Positions 1 to 8,907 of a stretch of 64,000 bases of DNA are shown here, one piece after another; the stretch's first letter is position 1; every line of letters begins with the position of its first letter. Where the stretch lies: assembly GCF_034259205.1 (NCBI RefSeq), contig NZ_CP139487.1, positions 3,162,001 to 3,226,000 of the forward strand. The letters are read 5' to 3'. Position numbers and translations under genes: made by a program. A model generated the notes under the pieces. That model did no database searches. It was not told the DNA's origin and was given only the letters and a program-made list of their open reading frames with translations. The DNA comes from Peredibacter starrii. GTDB lineage: Bacteria > Bdellovibrionota > Bacteriovoracia > Bacteriovoracales > Bacteriovoracaceae.

Positions 1-252
1 ACAGGTAAGCGTGGTGCAGATAATGCACGCGTGACATATGGTAAAGAAACGCTGAACTACCTTAATGGTAATAAAACTGCCATGACTCAAGTTCTAACTT
101 TCGGTGGCCAATACGAAACTGCTGATGCTGGTGAATCTGTAACAAACAAAATTCGCTGGCAGGGTCTAGAGCCTGCTCGTCGCTCACCTGCGGCGCCACA
201 GACTTCGACTCTCCGTCAGGCAGAAGAAGAAAGACCTAAGACAAAACGCTAG
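1..252 (+). CDS. C-terminal end of an unknown protein (5' end outside window)
   Basis: The frame is open from the first base to a TAG stop, so this is the last 83 codons of a longer gene. The visible part has no recognisable domain. It ends in a hydrophilic, proline- and charge-rich tail (Arg-Arg-Ser-Pro, Glu-Glu-Glu-Arg, Lys-Thr-Lys-Arg) that looks disordered. An internal GTG could be misread as a start, but nothing supports it. A strong intrinsic terminator follows directly, so this is the end of its transcription unit. Function unknown. Confidence 0.7.
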   Translation, partial: TGKRGADNARVTYGKETLNYLNGNKTAMTQVLTFGGQYETADAGESVTNKIRWQGLEPARRSPAAPQTSTLRQAEEERPKTKR

Positions 253-257
253 TCTCT

Positions 258-290
258 TTAAAGGGCCGCCTGAGGGTGGCCTTTTTTTTT
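258..290 (+). terminator. Intrinsic terminator after the first gene
   Basis: A 7-bp GC-rich stem (GGCCGCC / GGTGGCC, one G-U pair) with a TGAG loop is followed by nine T residues. It lies a few bases after the stop codon. Confidence 0.9.
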
Positions 291-293
291 ATC

Positions 294-566
294 TTATTGG
301 GTTAAGCGACCAAAATACATTCCACCCAAGTAACCTACGGCCAGGATGCAAAAGGTATTCACGAACACAGACAAGATTGAATGAGAAACGACCAGGTGAA
401 AGAGGACAAACGGAACAATAAAAGAAGAAAGTAGATAGAGAGTGATGAAATACTTATTGTAATTCATTTTCAGAGTGGCACCACAAGAACATTTAAACTC
501 TCGTTTAAAGAGATCACTCCATTTGAAAACATATTCGCTTTGGCACTGAGGACAGTGTTTATTCAT
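294..566 (-). CDS. Small zinc-ribbon membrane protein, unknown
   Basis: This is a 90-residue protein. The N-terminus carries a CPxC pair (residues 5-8) and a CxC pair near residues 26-28, resembling a short zinc ribbon. Two hydrophobic segments follow (about 40-60 and 66-84), giving a small inner-membrane protein with a cytoplasmic metal-binding head (inference). It stands alone, with its 3' end against the terminator of the preceding convergent gene. I do not recognise the family. Confidence 0.6.
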   Translation of the reverse strand: MNKHCPQCQSEYVFKWSDLFKREFKCSCGATLKMNYNKYFITLYLLSSFIVPFVLFHLVVSHSILSVFVNTFCILAVGYLGGMYFGRLTQ

Positions 567-642
567 AATAATACTGTCAAATCGTTTGGTTATTTTTGAA
601 AGTCAATTTTTGTTGAACCATAATCTATCGCTCCAAAATTGA

Positions 643-678
643 GGCGGAATGGATGACCTCATAAGATCATTTTCCGCC
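643..678 (-). terminator. Possible terminator hairpin downstream of cheW
   Basis: GGCGGAA and TTCCGCC arms enclose a partly paired interior (ATGA / TCAT), 16 bases beyond the cheW stop. The T-tract that follows on the minus strand is weak, so this may be a processed 3' end rather than a classical terminator. Confidence 0.4.
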
Positions 679-693
679 CCTATGATTTAAATT

Positions 694-1143
694 TTAAGCG
701 GCCTCTTTCACCAGCACAACATCATTTTCAGAAACAAAACAATTCTTGATATCAATCAAAAGCACAAGAGCATCTTCAAGCTTTCCAATGGCCCTTACGA
801 AACCACCGTTCTCTGTCTCATGCAAAGTACTGTCGATTTGACTGTCAGTCAAATCGGTGACTGTGTTAACGGAATCTACGATGAGACCCATTCTGCGAGA
901 ATCGCTTTCTACCACGATGATGCATGTGTCTTTAGTAAATTGAGTCTCTTCGACGCCTAGACGAATTCTCAGATCCATAATCGGAATGATATGGTCCCTC
1001 AAATTGATGACTCCCACCATATAAGGTGGCACATCCGGAAGGGCCGAAACTGGCTGCATGTGCTTAATCTCTCTCACCGAACGAATTTCAAGGCCGTACA
1101 CATTCTGCTTTATTTTGAACGTGAGGTATTGTCCTGCTTTCAT
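694..1143 (-). CDS. cheW: CheW-like chemotaxis coupling protein
   Basis: This 149-residue protein has the CheW beta-barrel pattern: an N-terminal 'YLTFKIKQNVYGLEI' strand, the 'MVGVINLRDHIIPIMDLR' core near residues 42-59, and 'GLIVDSVNTV' near residue 106. CheW links transmembrane receptors to the CheA kinase at the polar array. The start codon overlaps the stop of the upstream receptor gene by one base (TAATG), so the two are probably translationally coupled and work as a dedicated pair. The general cheA/cheR/cheB genes are not in this window. The family assignment is firm; the pairing is inferred from overlap. Confidence 0.92.
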   Translation of the reverse strand: MKAGQYLTFKIKQNVYGLEIRSVREIKHMQPVSALPDVPPYMVGVINLRDHIIPIMDLRIRLGVEETQFTKDTCIIVVESDSRRMGLIVDSVNTVTDLTDSQIDSTLHETENGGFVRAIGKLEDALVLLIDIKNCFVSENDVVLVKEAA

Positions 1144-2750
1144 TAGAATCCCTCCGCTTTACCAACTGATGGAGCATCGTCATCCATTGGGAAGAAATCA
1201 TCTTTAGCTTTCTTAGTGTGGATACTTGAGACTACCTTAAGCTTAGGTGACGATTTAGTTCTTGAAGGCGCCTTGGCAACGACTGTTTCGGCGTCTGAGC
1301 TCTTACCTTCAATGAACTTCTTCATGTCAAATACCAGTTCAGATAAGCAGTCTGCCTGAGAAGACATCTCCGCCGCAGATGAGGCCACTTCTTCAGAAGA
1401 TGAAGCGTTACTTTGGATGGCCTGATCAAGATGATTCATTGCTTTCGAAATTTGTTCAATACCGCTTGCTTGCTCTTGAGAAGCAGCAGCAATTTCTGAG
1501 TTAAGATCGGCCACTTTCTTCACTGAATTTAAGATGTCCTTCAATGATGTTCCTGATGTGTCAGCAATATCCACACCCTCTTCCGTCTTCTCAACGTTTT
1601 CTTTGATAAGAGTATTGATGTCTTTGGCAGCAGAAGCTGAACGCTGAGCGAGGTTTCTTACTGCATCCGCTACGACCGCAAAACCTTTACCTTGTTCACC
1701 TGCACGAGCGGCCTCTACAGCAGCGTTAAGGGCCAGAAGATTCGTTTGGAAGGCAATATCATCAATCACATTGATGATCTCTTCGATCTTCTTAGATGAT
1801 TTTGACATGTCACCCATGGCAGTAATTAAACGAGAAATATCTCTTTCACCTTGTTCGGCCGAAGTCAGTGACTTTTGAGAAAGAGAGTTTGCTTCTTTGG
1901 CGTGATCAGAGTTTAGCTTCACCATCGAAGAAAGCTCTTCAAGTGAGGACACTGTTTCTTCCAATGAGGCCGCTGATTCTGTGGCCCCTTGAGAAAGTTG
2001 TGAAGAAGCTGAAGTTAATTGCTGACTGGCAGAAGCAGTCTGAGTTGAGGAACTCAAAATGTTTTCAGCAATTTTTGAAATGGTATTACTTATGGTTGTA
2101 GAAAAATAAAGACCTACCCCAATGGCAAACACCACACCTGCAACTGAAATCACCAGACTCAGAAGGCTTGCAGTATTGTAAGCGGTCGTTGCAATTTTCG
2201 CGCGCTCCTTTGAGACATTCGACTGGAAGGCCATTAAGTCCTCAAAAGATTTTCGGATATCACCTCTAAGATGTCTTAGATTCTGATTGAGAAAATTTCG
2301 TAATTCATCATCGTTTGATTTCGTGGTTCGGATTTCGTCGAGCTTTTTAAAATATTTATCTGTGGCCTCTTCATATTTTGTCCACGAAGACCAGACCTTA
2401 TCATAAAGAGCCTCTTCTCCCGGCTCAAAAGGAGTTGATCGATATTCTTTGTCGAGTCGAGCAAAGCGAGAAGACTGCTCTTTATAGTCACCAAGAATTT
2501 GATCATAAATAGACTGGTTCGCATGAACATTTATCAGCCCACGAAACAACTGTCGATTTGCTTCCTGGCCAGCATCGTTAAGCTCACTTACCTTTTGAAT
2601 GTTGTCGACTAAGATGTCTGAGATGTAGCTGTACTCTCTTTGAACCTTATTCATCGAAAAGTATCCAACACCGGCCACCACAACTACGAAGAGAGAAACG
2701 AAGGTAAAAGCAAATAGCAATTTACCCTTCAAACTTGAATTTCCAAACAT
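1143..2750 (-). CDS. Methyl-accepting chemotaxis protein, no obvious HAMP domain
   Basis: This 535-residue receptor has a first membrane segment at about 10-30, a helical periplasmic sensor domain of the four-helix-bundle type (about 35-190), a second membrane segment at about 193-215, and a long cytoplasmic coiled coil. The signalling tip is canonical ('[20 protein letters not shown]', then GKGFAVVA and VRNLAQRS near 335-380). After the second membrane helix the sequence runs almost directly into the coiled coil, leaving little room for a normal 50-residue HAMP. The C-terminus is a basic, proline-containing tail with no CheR-tethering pentapeptide. The gene is followed by cheW with a one-base overlap. 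The ligand cannot be told from sequence. Confidence 0.93.
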   Translation of the reverse strand: MFGNSSLKGKLLFAFTFVSLFVVVVAGVGYFSMNKVQREYSYISDILVDNIQKVSELNDAGQEANRQLFRGLINVHANQSIYDQILGDYKEQSSRFARLDKEYRSTPFEPGEEALYDKVWSSWTKYEEATDKYFKKLDEIRTTKSNDDELRNFLNQNLRHLRGDIRKSFEDLMAFQSNVSKERAKIATTAYNTASLLSLVISVAGVVFAIGVGLYFSTTISNTISKIAENILSSSTQTASASQQLTSASSQLSQGATESAASLEETVSSLEELSSMVKLNSDHAKEANSLSQKSLTSAEQGERDISRLITAMGDMSKSSKKIEEIINVIDDIAFQTNLLALNAAVEAARAGEQGKGFAVVADAVRNLAQRSASAAKDINTLIKENVEKTEEGVDIADTSGTSLKDILNSVKKVADLNSEIAAASQEQASGIEQISKAMNHLDQAIQSNASSSEEVASSAAEMSSQADCLSELVFDMKKFIEGKSSDAETVVAKAPSRTKSSPKLKVVSSIHTKKAKDDFFPMDDDAPSVGKAEGF

Positions 2751-2946
2751 ACACTGCCACCCCTTAAAGCGAAGACTTTTAATTAGGTCAGCTGTATCGG
2801 AATTATACGTAGGGTTCCGTAGAACTACTTACAAATAAATTTTCATTGGTCTAAGTCCTCTGGACCCGTTCAAAATTTCACTGAGATATAAACCGGCCCT
2901 TAATAAACAAATGTTTGAATGGGCCTTTTAGGCGGGAAAGACTAAC

Positions 2947-3360
2947 TTACTTAGGGTTGTCTGTTACGAGCATCGTAATTCTTCCCGATGAAACAAGCTT
3001 CCCATTTTGATTTGTGATGTTCACGTCCCAGATATGGGTCGTTCTACCTAAGTGAATAGGCTCACTTTTGGCCGTGAGAACATCACCCGGACGAGCGATT
3101 GATAGATGATTAGCACTCACTTGGATGCCAAAAGAATTTTGTTTCTTCGAATCAATCAATAAGTATGAACTGAAGCTACCAATGGTCTCAATCAAAACCA
3201 GGGAGACTCCCCCGTTCATGATATTTCCAGGTCGAAGGTGACGATGATCGACAGTCAAAGTTCCAGTAACGGACTTGTCTTCGATTTTTACCATCGAGAT
3301 TCCCAATGCCCCTGAGAGTTGATTTTCTGTTGCCATTTTATTCATTGTTTCTAAATCCAT
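2947..3360 (-). CDS. Hotdog-fold acyl-CoA thioesterase (PaaI/YbdB-like)
   Basis: I place the start at the ATG preceded by AAGGTGG at correct spacing, giving 137 residues; an upstream in-frame ATG would add 13 residues but has no ribosome site. The sequence shows the hotdog thioesterase signature: 'RHLRPGNIMNGGVSLVLIET', with the HGG-like turn appearing as NGG, and 'SANHLSIARPGDVLTAKSEP', followed by a strand ending in 'GRITMLVTDNP'. The family hydrolyses aryl- or acyl-CoA thioesters in the cytoplasm. The substrate is unknown. It is monocistronic, transcribed away from the PEBP gene next to it. Confidence 0.85.
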   Translation of the reverse strand: MDLETMNKMATENQLSGALGISMVKIEDKSVTGTLTVDHRHLRPGNIMNGGVSLVLIETIGSFSSYLLIDSKKQNSFGIQVSANHLSIARPGDVLTAKSEPIHLGRTTHIWDVNITNQNGKLVSSGRITMLVTDNPK

Positions 3361-3456
3361 AATATCCACCTTTGAGACTCGATTATAGAAGACGCTCAAG
3401 GCCTTGTCTAATTTGCTGCTTCGTTATGTAATTCTCCCAATCAAAAAGGAGCTTCT

Positions 3457-3996
3457 ATGAAATTCGTTTTATCACTCACGCTATTACTAAGTACTCAGGT
3501 TGTACTTGCTGCTGGATTTACTCTTAAAACATCTTCGTTTGATGCCAAAAAACCTCTACCTATGAAGCAAGTCTTCAATGGTTTTGGTTGCACAGGAGAG
3601 AACATTTCACCTGCCCTTGAATGGTCTGGTGCTCCGAAAGATACAAAAAGTTTTGCCATCACAGTTTATGATCCGGATGCACCTACAGGTAGCGGTTGGT
3701 GGCATTGGACCGTGGTAAATATTCCGGCCACTGTCACAAAAATTGAGGAAGGAGCGTCTAATAACAAGAAGCTTCCAGAAGGTTCTATTGAAGGCAGAAC
3801 TGATTATGGGAAGCCAGGTTTCGGTGGTGCTTGCCCTCCTCCAGGAGATAAACCTCACCGTTATATTTTCACTGTTTACGCACTTAAAACAGACAAGCTT
3901 GACGTAAATGCAGAGTCTTCAGGAGCTCTAGTTGGATTTAACTTAAATGCCAACTCTCTTGGTAAAGCGACCTTCACAGTTAAGTACGGTCGATAA
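3457..3996 (+). CDS. Exported YbhB/YbcL-type PEBP family protein
   Basis: A cleavable signal peptide (residues 1-18, ending VLAAG) precedes a phosphatidylethanolamine-binding-protein fold. The family hallmarks are present: 'YDPDAPTGSGWWHWTVVNIP' (about 71-90), a GR-TDYGKPGFGGACPPPGDKPHRY loop (about 113-135) and 'FTVYALKTDKLD'. Bacterial members are periplasmic proteins of unknown ligand, related to Raf kinase inhibitor protein. A good ribosome site (AAAGGAG) precedes the ATG. The copper ATPase begins 48 bases later on the same strand, so co-transcription is possible, but no functional link is evident. Confidence 0.92.
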   Translation: MKFVLSLTLLLSTQVVLAAGFTLKTSSFDAKKPLPMKQVFNGFGCTGENISPALEWSGAPKDTKSFAITVYDPDAPTGSGWWHWTVVNIPATVTKIEEGASNNKKLPEGSIEGRTDYGKPGFGGACPPPGDKPHRYIFTVYALKTDKLDVNAESSGALVGFNLNANSLGKATFTVKYGR

Positions 3997-4044
3997 ACTT
4001 TTCTGCCTGCGATGTCTAAGCTATGATCTGAAAAGAGGATCTAT

Positions 4045-6153
4045 ATGCAGAATCTAAGCTTAGACATCAAAGGCATGACTTGTGCCTCTTGTGTTAACCG
4101 AATTGAAAAGGCCCTGAAGAAAAATTCCGGCGTCATTAATGCTTCCGTTAATCTGGCGACAGAAAAGGCCCAGATTGAATTTGATCAGTCCCAACTAAAT
4201 CCAGATCAAATTATCGAGATCGTTTCCAAAGTTGGTTACGAAGCAACACTTCCGACCACTAAACCGGTGGATAAGGAAGATGAAATTCAACGAGAGATGT
4301 TTAAAGTCATTCTAGCGGCCATGCTCTCTTTCCCTCTAATGCTGCCGATGTTTACGCCAGTTCATTTATCCGCTTGGACTCAATTGATCTTGGCGATTCC
4401 GGTTCAGTTTATTCTGGGAGCACGATTCTATATCTCTGGATGGAAAGCAATTAAAGCGATGTCCGGAAACATGGAACTTTTAGTGGCGATTGGAACCAGT
4501 GCCGCTTTTGGTTTAAGCCTTTATCTCATGTCGCAGGATCTTTCGAATCACCTCTACTTTGAAAGTGGATCCATCATCATTACTCTTGTTCTTTTCGGTA
4601 AGTATCTTGAGGCAAGAGCAAAACAGCAGACCACCAAGGCCATCAGGTCTTTAGAGGCCCTGCAGCCATCGAGGGCGCGGGTTATAAGAAACGGTAGTGA
4701 AGTAGAAATCGCTCTTACTGATATCAAGAAAGCAGATGTCGTGATTGTTCGTCCGGGAGAAAGAATTCCCGTGGATGGTAAAGTGCTTAATGGCTCAAGT
4801 GAAGTTGATGAATCCCTTATCACAGGTGAAAGTTTACCAGTGGAAAAGAATCTCTCAGATAAAGTCATTAGCGGATCAATTAATGGTCACGGTCTATTGC
4901 AAATTGAAGTCACTGCCACCGGTTCAGAAACAATGCTTGCTCGAATCATCCGCATGGTGGAAGACGCTCAAGTGAAAAAGGCACCCATCCAACGACTGGT
5001 GGATAAAGTCAGTGCTTATTTTGTTCCCATCGTTTTAGGAATTGCCCTTGTTACAATTCTTGCCACTGGTTTTATTACCGGAGATTGGGAAAAGGCCATC
5101 ATTCACGGAGTAGCAGTTCTCGTGATTGCTTGTCCGTGTGCCCTTGGACTTGCGACTCCAACCTCTATTATGGTGGGAACGGGTGTAGCAGCGAGTGCGG
5201 GTATTCTCATTAAAGACGCTGAGGCCTTAGAAGTTACTCACAAAGTTAATATGGTGGTCTTTGATAAGACCGGGACCCTGACTTCCGGTAAACCATCGGT
5301 TGCTCATTTATCAGATGAAAAACTCCTCCCACTCTTAGCGAGCATTCAATCTGGCAGTGAACATCCTCTGGCACATGCGGTTCTAAGTTTTGCTAAAGAT
5401 AAAAATGTTTCCTTCTCCCCTGCTCGAAATGTCAGAGCAATCGTGGGCCAGGGAGTTGAGGCGACCATTGATGGAGTGACCTACATTCTTGGAAGTAAAA
5501 AAATATTGGATGGCAAGAACTCAAGCAACGCCCAAACTCATGAACAAAAAGGCGAAACCGTTTCTTATCTCGCAAAGAAAGATCCTTTTGAAGTTTTAGG
5601 TTTCATCACTTTTCACGACACCATTAAGCCAGATGCCCAAAGGGCCATTGATAAACTTCATGCACTTGGAATTAAGTCCATGATGCTTTCGGGAGATAAC
5701 CAGGGCAGTGCCGAGGCAGTTGCTCGCTCACTGGGAATTGATAAAGTAAAGGCCGAAGTTCTTCCGGGTGATAAAGCAAGTGTCATTCAGGAATTAAAAA
5801 AAGAAGGTATGACTGTCGCCATGGTTGGTGATGGCATTAATGATGCTCCAGCATTGGCATCCGCAGATGTGGGAATGGCGATGTCGACTGGAACTGACGT
5901 GGCCATGCACACTTCAGGCATTACTCTGATGCGCGGAAATCCTGCGCTCATTGCTGACGCCATTTCGATTTCTCAAAAGACCTATAGCAAGATTCAACAG
6001 AACCTCTTCTGGGCGTTTATCTATAATGTTATTGGAATTCCTCTGGCGGCACTAGGTTACCTAAGTCCGATGGTGGCCGGAGCGGCCATGGCATTAAGTT
6101 CAGTCAGTGTGGTGACAAACTCTTTACTTTTAAAACGTTGGAAACCAGAATAG
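4045..6153 (+). CDS. copA: Copper(I)-exporting P1B-type ATPase
   Basis: This 702-residue pump has one N-terminal heavy-metal-associated domain with the CxxC motif (Cys13, Cys16 in MTCASC). Then come membrane helices, the TGES actuator loop, the intramembrane CPC motif (Cys363-Pro-Cys365) diagnostic of Cu+/Ag+ transport, the phosphorylated DKTGT (Asp407), the nucleotide-binding SEHPLA motif and the GDGINDAPALA hinge near 595-605. Eight membrane helices are expected. It moves monovalent copper from cytoplasm to periplasm. A TetR-family gene starts four bases after its stop, implying a two-gene operon. Length and all catalytic residues are normal. Confidence 0.96.
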   Translation: MQNLSLDIKGMTCASCVNRIEKALKKNSGVINASVNLATEKAQIEFDQSQLNPDQIIEIVSKVGYEATLPTTKPVDKEDEIQREMFKVILAAMLSFPLMLPMFTPVHLSAWTQLILAIPVQFILGARFYISGWKAIKAMSGNMELLVAIGTSAAFGLSLYLMSQDLSNHLYFESGSIIITLVLFGKYLEARAKQQTTKAIRSLEALQPSRARVIRNGSEVEIALTDIKKADVVIVRPGERIPVDGKVLNGSSEVDESLITGESLPVEKNLSDKVISGSINGHGLLQIEVTATGSETMLARIIRMVEDAQVKKAPIQRLVDKVSAYFVPIVLGIALVTILATGFITGDWEKAIIHGVAVLVIACPCALGLATPTSIMVGTGVAASAGILIKDAEALEVTHKVNMVVFDKTGTLTSGKPSVAHLSDEKLLPLLASIQSGSEHPLAHAVLSFAKDKNVSFSPARNVRAIVGQGVEATIDGVTYILGSKKILDGKNSSNAQTHEQKGETVSYLAKKDPFEVLGFITFHDTIKPDAQRAIDKLHALGIKSMMLSGDNQGSAEAVARSLGIDKVKAEVLPGDKASVIQELKKEGMTVAMVGDGINDAPALASADVGMAMSTGTDVAMHTSGITLMRGNPALIADAISISQKTYSKIQQNLFWAFIYNVIGIPLAALGYLSPMVAGAAMALSSVSVVTNSLLLKRWKPE

Positions 6154-6157
6154 TTTC

Positions 6158-6811
6158 ATGCACGAACGTCTGGAACAAAAACAACGAACCCGCAGAAACT
6201 TAATTGAAGCGGCCTTAAAGCTCAGTGGTGAGCAAGGCTTCTCTTCCATTAGCTTGCGTGAAGTTGCCAAGGTTGCAGGGATCACTCCTGCCGGCTTCTA
6301 TCGTCACTTCCATGATATGGAAGAACTTGGTCTGGCCCTGATTGATGAAGTAGGACTTTCACTTCGACATCTCTTACGTGAAGCTCGTCGAAACATTGAT
6401 AAGGAAGGCAGTGCCGTTCGTTCATCAGTTGAGACCTTCATTGAATACATTACCGAGAACGCGAACCTCTTTCGCCTACTTCAAGGTGAAAGACAAGGCA
6501 GCTCACTCGCTTTCAGAAAGGCCCTGTTCGCCGAAATTAACCGTTTCATTGAGGAAGTAACTGAAGATCTTGATCGTGGTTCAAAACTTCTGGATCAACC
6601 TCTGATGGATGTAGGTCTCGCGGCCGAGGCGATTGTGGCAGTCGCCTTCACTGTGGGTGCAGAGGCGATTGATTTGCCTAAGCATCGTCGACAGGAACTC
6701 ATTGAAAGACTTATTAAAGAAGTAAAAATGATTCTTCGAGGTGCCCGCATTCAGGAACGACCTAAAAAGAAAGTCAGTAAGAAAAGTTCCCGCCGTAAAT
6801 CACAGCGATAA
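6158..6811 (+). CDS. FabR-like TetR-family transcriptional regulator
   Basis: The N-terminal helix-turn-helix (about 10-55) reads 'SLREVAKVAGITPAGFYRHF' and continues into 'EELGLALIDEVGLSLRHLLR'. This is very close to the conserved N-terminal half of FabR, the repressor of unsaturated fatty acid synthesis genes in gamma-proteobacteria. The middle (GSAVRSSVETFIEYITENANLFRLLQGERQG) also follows FabR. The last 25 residues form a highly basic Lys/Ser/Arg tail. It lies directly behind copA, an unexpected partner. The 3' end overlaps the convergent hemolysin III gene by 38 bases. The FabR resemblance is seen in sequence; its actual targets are unknown. Confidence 0.85.
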   Translation: MHERLEQKQRTRRNLIEAALKLSGEQGFSSISLREVAKVAGITPAGFYRHFHDMEELGLALIDEVGLSLRHLLREARRNIDKEGSAVRSSVETFIEYITENANLFRLLQGERQGSSLAFRKALFAEINRFIEEVTEDLDRGSKLLDQPLMDVGLAAEAIVAVAFTVGAEAIDLPKHRRQELIERLIKEVKMILRGARIQERPKKKVSKKSSRRKSQR

Positions 6812-7412
6812 AATGAAAAATACTACCGAGTAAAACGAAGAGATGCCAAATGGCATGAGTGTAGCGGTATTTCTTCGCAAGATAAAATATTGTACCTAGC
6901 GTATAAGTCAGTCCTCCCACTAAGAGCCACGTCATTCCTTCAGGTCGAAGAGTTTCCTTCAGTGGGACATAAGCAAAGATAATGATCCAACCCATTCCCA
7001 CATAGAACAAAGTTGAAAGGACCTTGAAGCGTCCGGTAAAGAAGACCTTGAAGATAATTCCTAAAATTGCAAGCGACCAGATGACCGCAAGCAAGGTGTA
7101 ACCAAAACTGCCTTTTAAATTCAAAATGAGAAAAGGCGTATAAGTGCCAGCGATTAATAGATAGATGGCCGAGTGGTCAAAGATTTTAAACAGGCTTTTT
7201 ACTTTTGGAGACGGAAGCGCATGATAAAGAGTTGAAGAAGTATAGAGAAGGATGAGTGAGAATCCGTAAATCAAATAACTAATGATATGCGAGAGGCTAC
7301 CAAAGTAACTTCCGAGAACACAGAGCACTGATAGGGCTGAAATCCCGAAGATGACCCCAAGTCCGTGAGTAATCGAATTAAATACTTCTTCTTTGAGTGT
7401 GTACCCTTTCAT
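6774..7412 (-). CDS. Hemolysin III / PAQR-family membrane protein
   Basis: I use the ATG that starts MKGYTLKEEVFN, giving 212 residues; an upstream ATG would add 17 residues that do not look like the family's N-terminus. It has seven predicted membrane helices and the family's conserved 'NSITHGLGVIFG' (near the start), 'STLYHALPSPKVKSLFKIFD' with the following HSAIYLLIAGTYTP, and a C-terminal 'THAIWHLFVLLGSIFHFIAV'. The conserved Asp, Ser and His residues thought to bind metal in this fold are present. The name comes from Bacillus cereus hemolysin III; most bacterial members have no proven haemolytic role. It lies downstream of the nitrilase gene in the same direction. Confidence 0.9.
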   Translation of the reverse strand: MKGYTLKEEVFNSITHGLGVIFGISALSVLCVLGSYFGSLSHIISYLIYGFSLILLYTSSTLYHALPSPKVKSLFKIFDHSAIYLLIAGTYTPFLILNLKGSFGYTLLAVIWSLAILGIIFKVFFTGRFKVLSTLFYVGMGWIIIFAYVPLKETLRPEGMTWLLVGGLTYTLGTIFYLAKKYRYTHAIWHLFVLLGSIFHFIAVIYGGNFSY

Positions 7413-7453
7413 GCTTTTGAGTATACACTCGTTTACCGAAAGGGGCAAACCGG

Positions 7454-8305
7454 TTAACGGCAACTTACCCTTAATTGTGGCTTAATACGCTCGTGGAAAG
7501 GTTTCGTCTCAGAACTTCTTTCCTTTAATTTCTTTAACATAGGAATATTTAACTCATACTGAGCGACTACGTGTTTACTGGTTGAATATTCCGAATAAAC
7601 TTCCTGCTTCACTGTAATATCTTCCTGAGCAGGCAGAAATACCCCAGACTTTCCTTCATTGTGATCAATGAGCTCAACCACCGAGTCCCCTACTAAAAGT
7701 GCTGTCACGACAGCCGCTCCTAGCTCAATCGAGCGGGCCGAAGCGCAACGGTTCACTCGTTGACTTCCATTGGTATTGGTTGTTGCAGAAGGAACAAGAA
7801 CAAGATCAACGCCCTCTTCTTTAAGCTTCACTGAGAGATCGGGCTGCTCGCTATCAAAACAAATCACAACCGCAGTTTTCAGACCTTTGAATTCGAAAAC
7901 ACCCAACTCTTCACCTGGAGTAAAATCCGTCTCCCAAGGAGTAAGATATAACTTGTCTTGAAAGAGCCACTGGCCTTTATGAAGAATGGGTGCTGAGTTA
8001 AAAATTTTCCCGTTGCTCTTGCGAGGAGCAGAACCTAAAACAAGCAGAACCTCTTTCTGAGGAAGATGTTTCTTCACATCTGGAAGCAGATCATTGGTAA
8101 CGTAATCCGCTACCTTCTCAATCTGATCTTTTGGATCAAGGCCCGGGAAATACTTCCCTAGACCCATGATGAAGAACTCAGGATAGAGAATGATCTCGCT
8201 GCCACTCAGAACACATTTTTCGATCTCGCCCAAAAGCTTACTTTTCCATTCGAGAATGGAGTCAGGATCGTGGGACAAGGAGTAACTTATGACTGAAATT
8301 TTCAT
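7454..8305 (-). CDS. Carbon-nitrogen hydrolase (nitrilase superfamily)
   Basis: The start chosen (MKISVISYSL) overlaps the stop of the GNAT gene as ATGA. The protein has 283 residues. The catalytic triad is visible: Glu43 in LYPEFF, Lys118 in QDKLYLTPWE and Cys149 in VVICFDSEQPD. These enzymes hydrolyse amides or nitriles, or transfer the acyl group, through a cysteine thioester. In some bacteria a nitrilase of this type is fused behind a GNAT acetyltransferase (the YhcX arrangement, from memory). Here the two are separate but overlapping genes in the same order. The natural substrate is unknown. Confidence 0.88.
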   Translation of the reverse strand: MKISVISYSLSHDPDSILEWKSKLLGEIEKCVLSGSEIILYPEFFIMGLGKYFPGLDPKDQIEKVADYVTNDLLPDVKKHLPQKEVLLVLGSAPRKSNGKIFNSAPILHKGQWLFQDKLYLTPWETDFTPGEELGVFEFKGLKTAVVICFDSEQPDLSVKLKEEGVDLVLVPSATTNTNGSQRVNRCASARSIELGAAVVTALLVGDSVVELIDHNEGKSGVFLPAQEDITVKQEVYSEYSTSKHVVAQYELNIPMLKKLKERSSETKPFHERIKPQLRVSCR

Positions 8306-8889
8306 AGATCTTTCATCCAAAATTGCATGTTCTTGGTTGTCGGTGAAGATTCATTTCTATCCTGCCACTCATATCGAGTGACAAGCCCTGGTACTTTTTT
8401 AAAGCCTTGTGAATGCCAAAATGTATCAAGGGGTTCGTAGTCTTTAGGTCTCAAAGCATGATCGACCGGCCTTTCTACTGCACAAAAAGATAGTCTTTCA
8501 ATAAAAGGTAGTGAACGAGCATAGGCCTCACGTTCCTGAAAGAATTTCTTCCCAATTCCTTTACCGCGATATTCGTTTAAGAGAACTGATTCTCCAAAGT
8601 AGAAGACCTTCGAAGGATCAAAGCCTGCATCCATAAATGGTTTGCGAAAACTTTCCTCTTCTTCCTGGGCCCAAATTCCCGTCGTGGCACCAACGATCAT
8701 GTCACCGTCCTGAACCAGGAAGATGAAAGAGTGACGTGCTTTGAAGTAAGTTTCGAGGTAATTTTTTTCGTACTCGAGTGTCCCTTCATAGAGATAAGGA
8801 AAATCCCAGAATACTTTTAAACGGAGGGCGGCCAGCTCATTTACGAAAGCTCGTGCTTCCTCTCCTGATAGACGAAGATAGTTTAGCAT
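8302..8889 (-). CDS. GNAT-family N-acetyltransferase
   Basis: This 195-residue protein has the GNAT fold pattern: 'FIFLVQDGDMIVGATTGIWA' as the central strands and 'LLNEYRGKGIGKKFFQERE' as the acetyl-CoA-binding motif (R/Q-x-x-G-x-G/A, about 107-122). The C-terminal part contains 'DTFWHSQGFKKVPGLVTRYEW', typical of the last GNAT strand. It transfers an acyl group from acyl-CoA to an amine; the substrate is unknown. The stop overlaps the start of the nitrilase gene by four bases, suggesting the two act on the same metabolite or as a complex. Confidence 0.87.
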   Translation of the reverse strand: MLNYLRLSGEEARAFVNELAALRLKVFWDFPYLYEGTLEYEKNYLETYFKARHSFIFLVQDGDMIVGATTGIWAQEEEESFRKPFMDAGFDPSKVFYFGESVLLNEYRGKGIGKKFFQEREAYARSLPFIERLSFCAVERPVDHALRPKDYEPLDTFWHSQGFKKVPGLVTRYEWQDRNESSPTTKNMQFWMKDL

Positions 8890-8907
8890 GAGCTGAGTAT
8901 AGTTGAA

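Noticed and set aside
2895-2925. GGCCC / GGGCC hairpin between the thioesterase and MCP genes
   Set aside because: The stem is only five base pairs with a 21-base loop, and the T-tract lies on the strand with no upstream gene.
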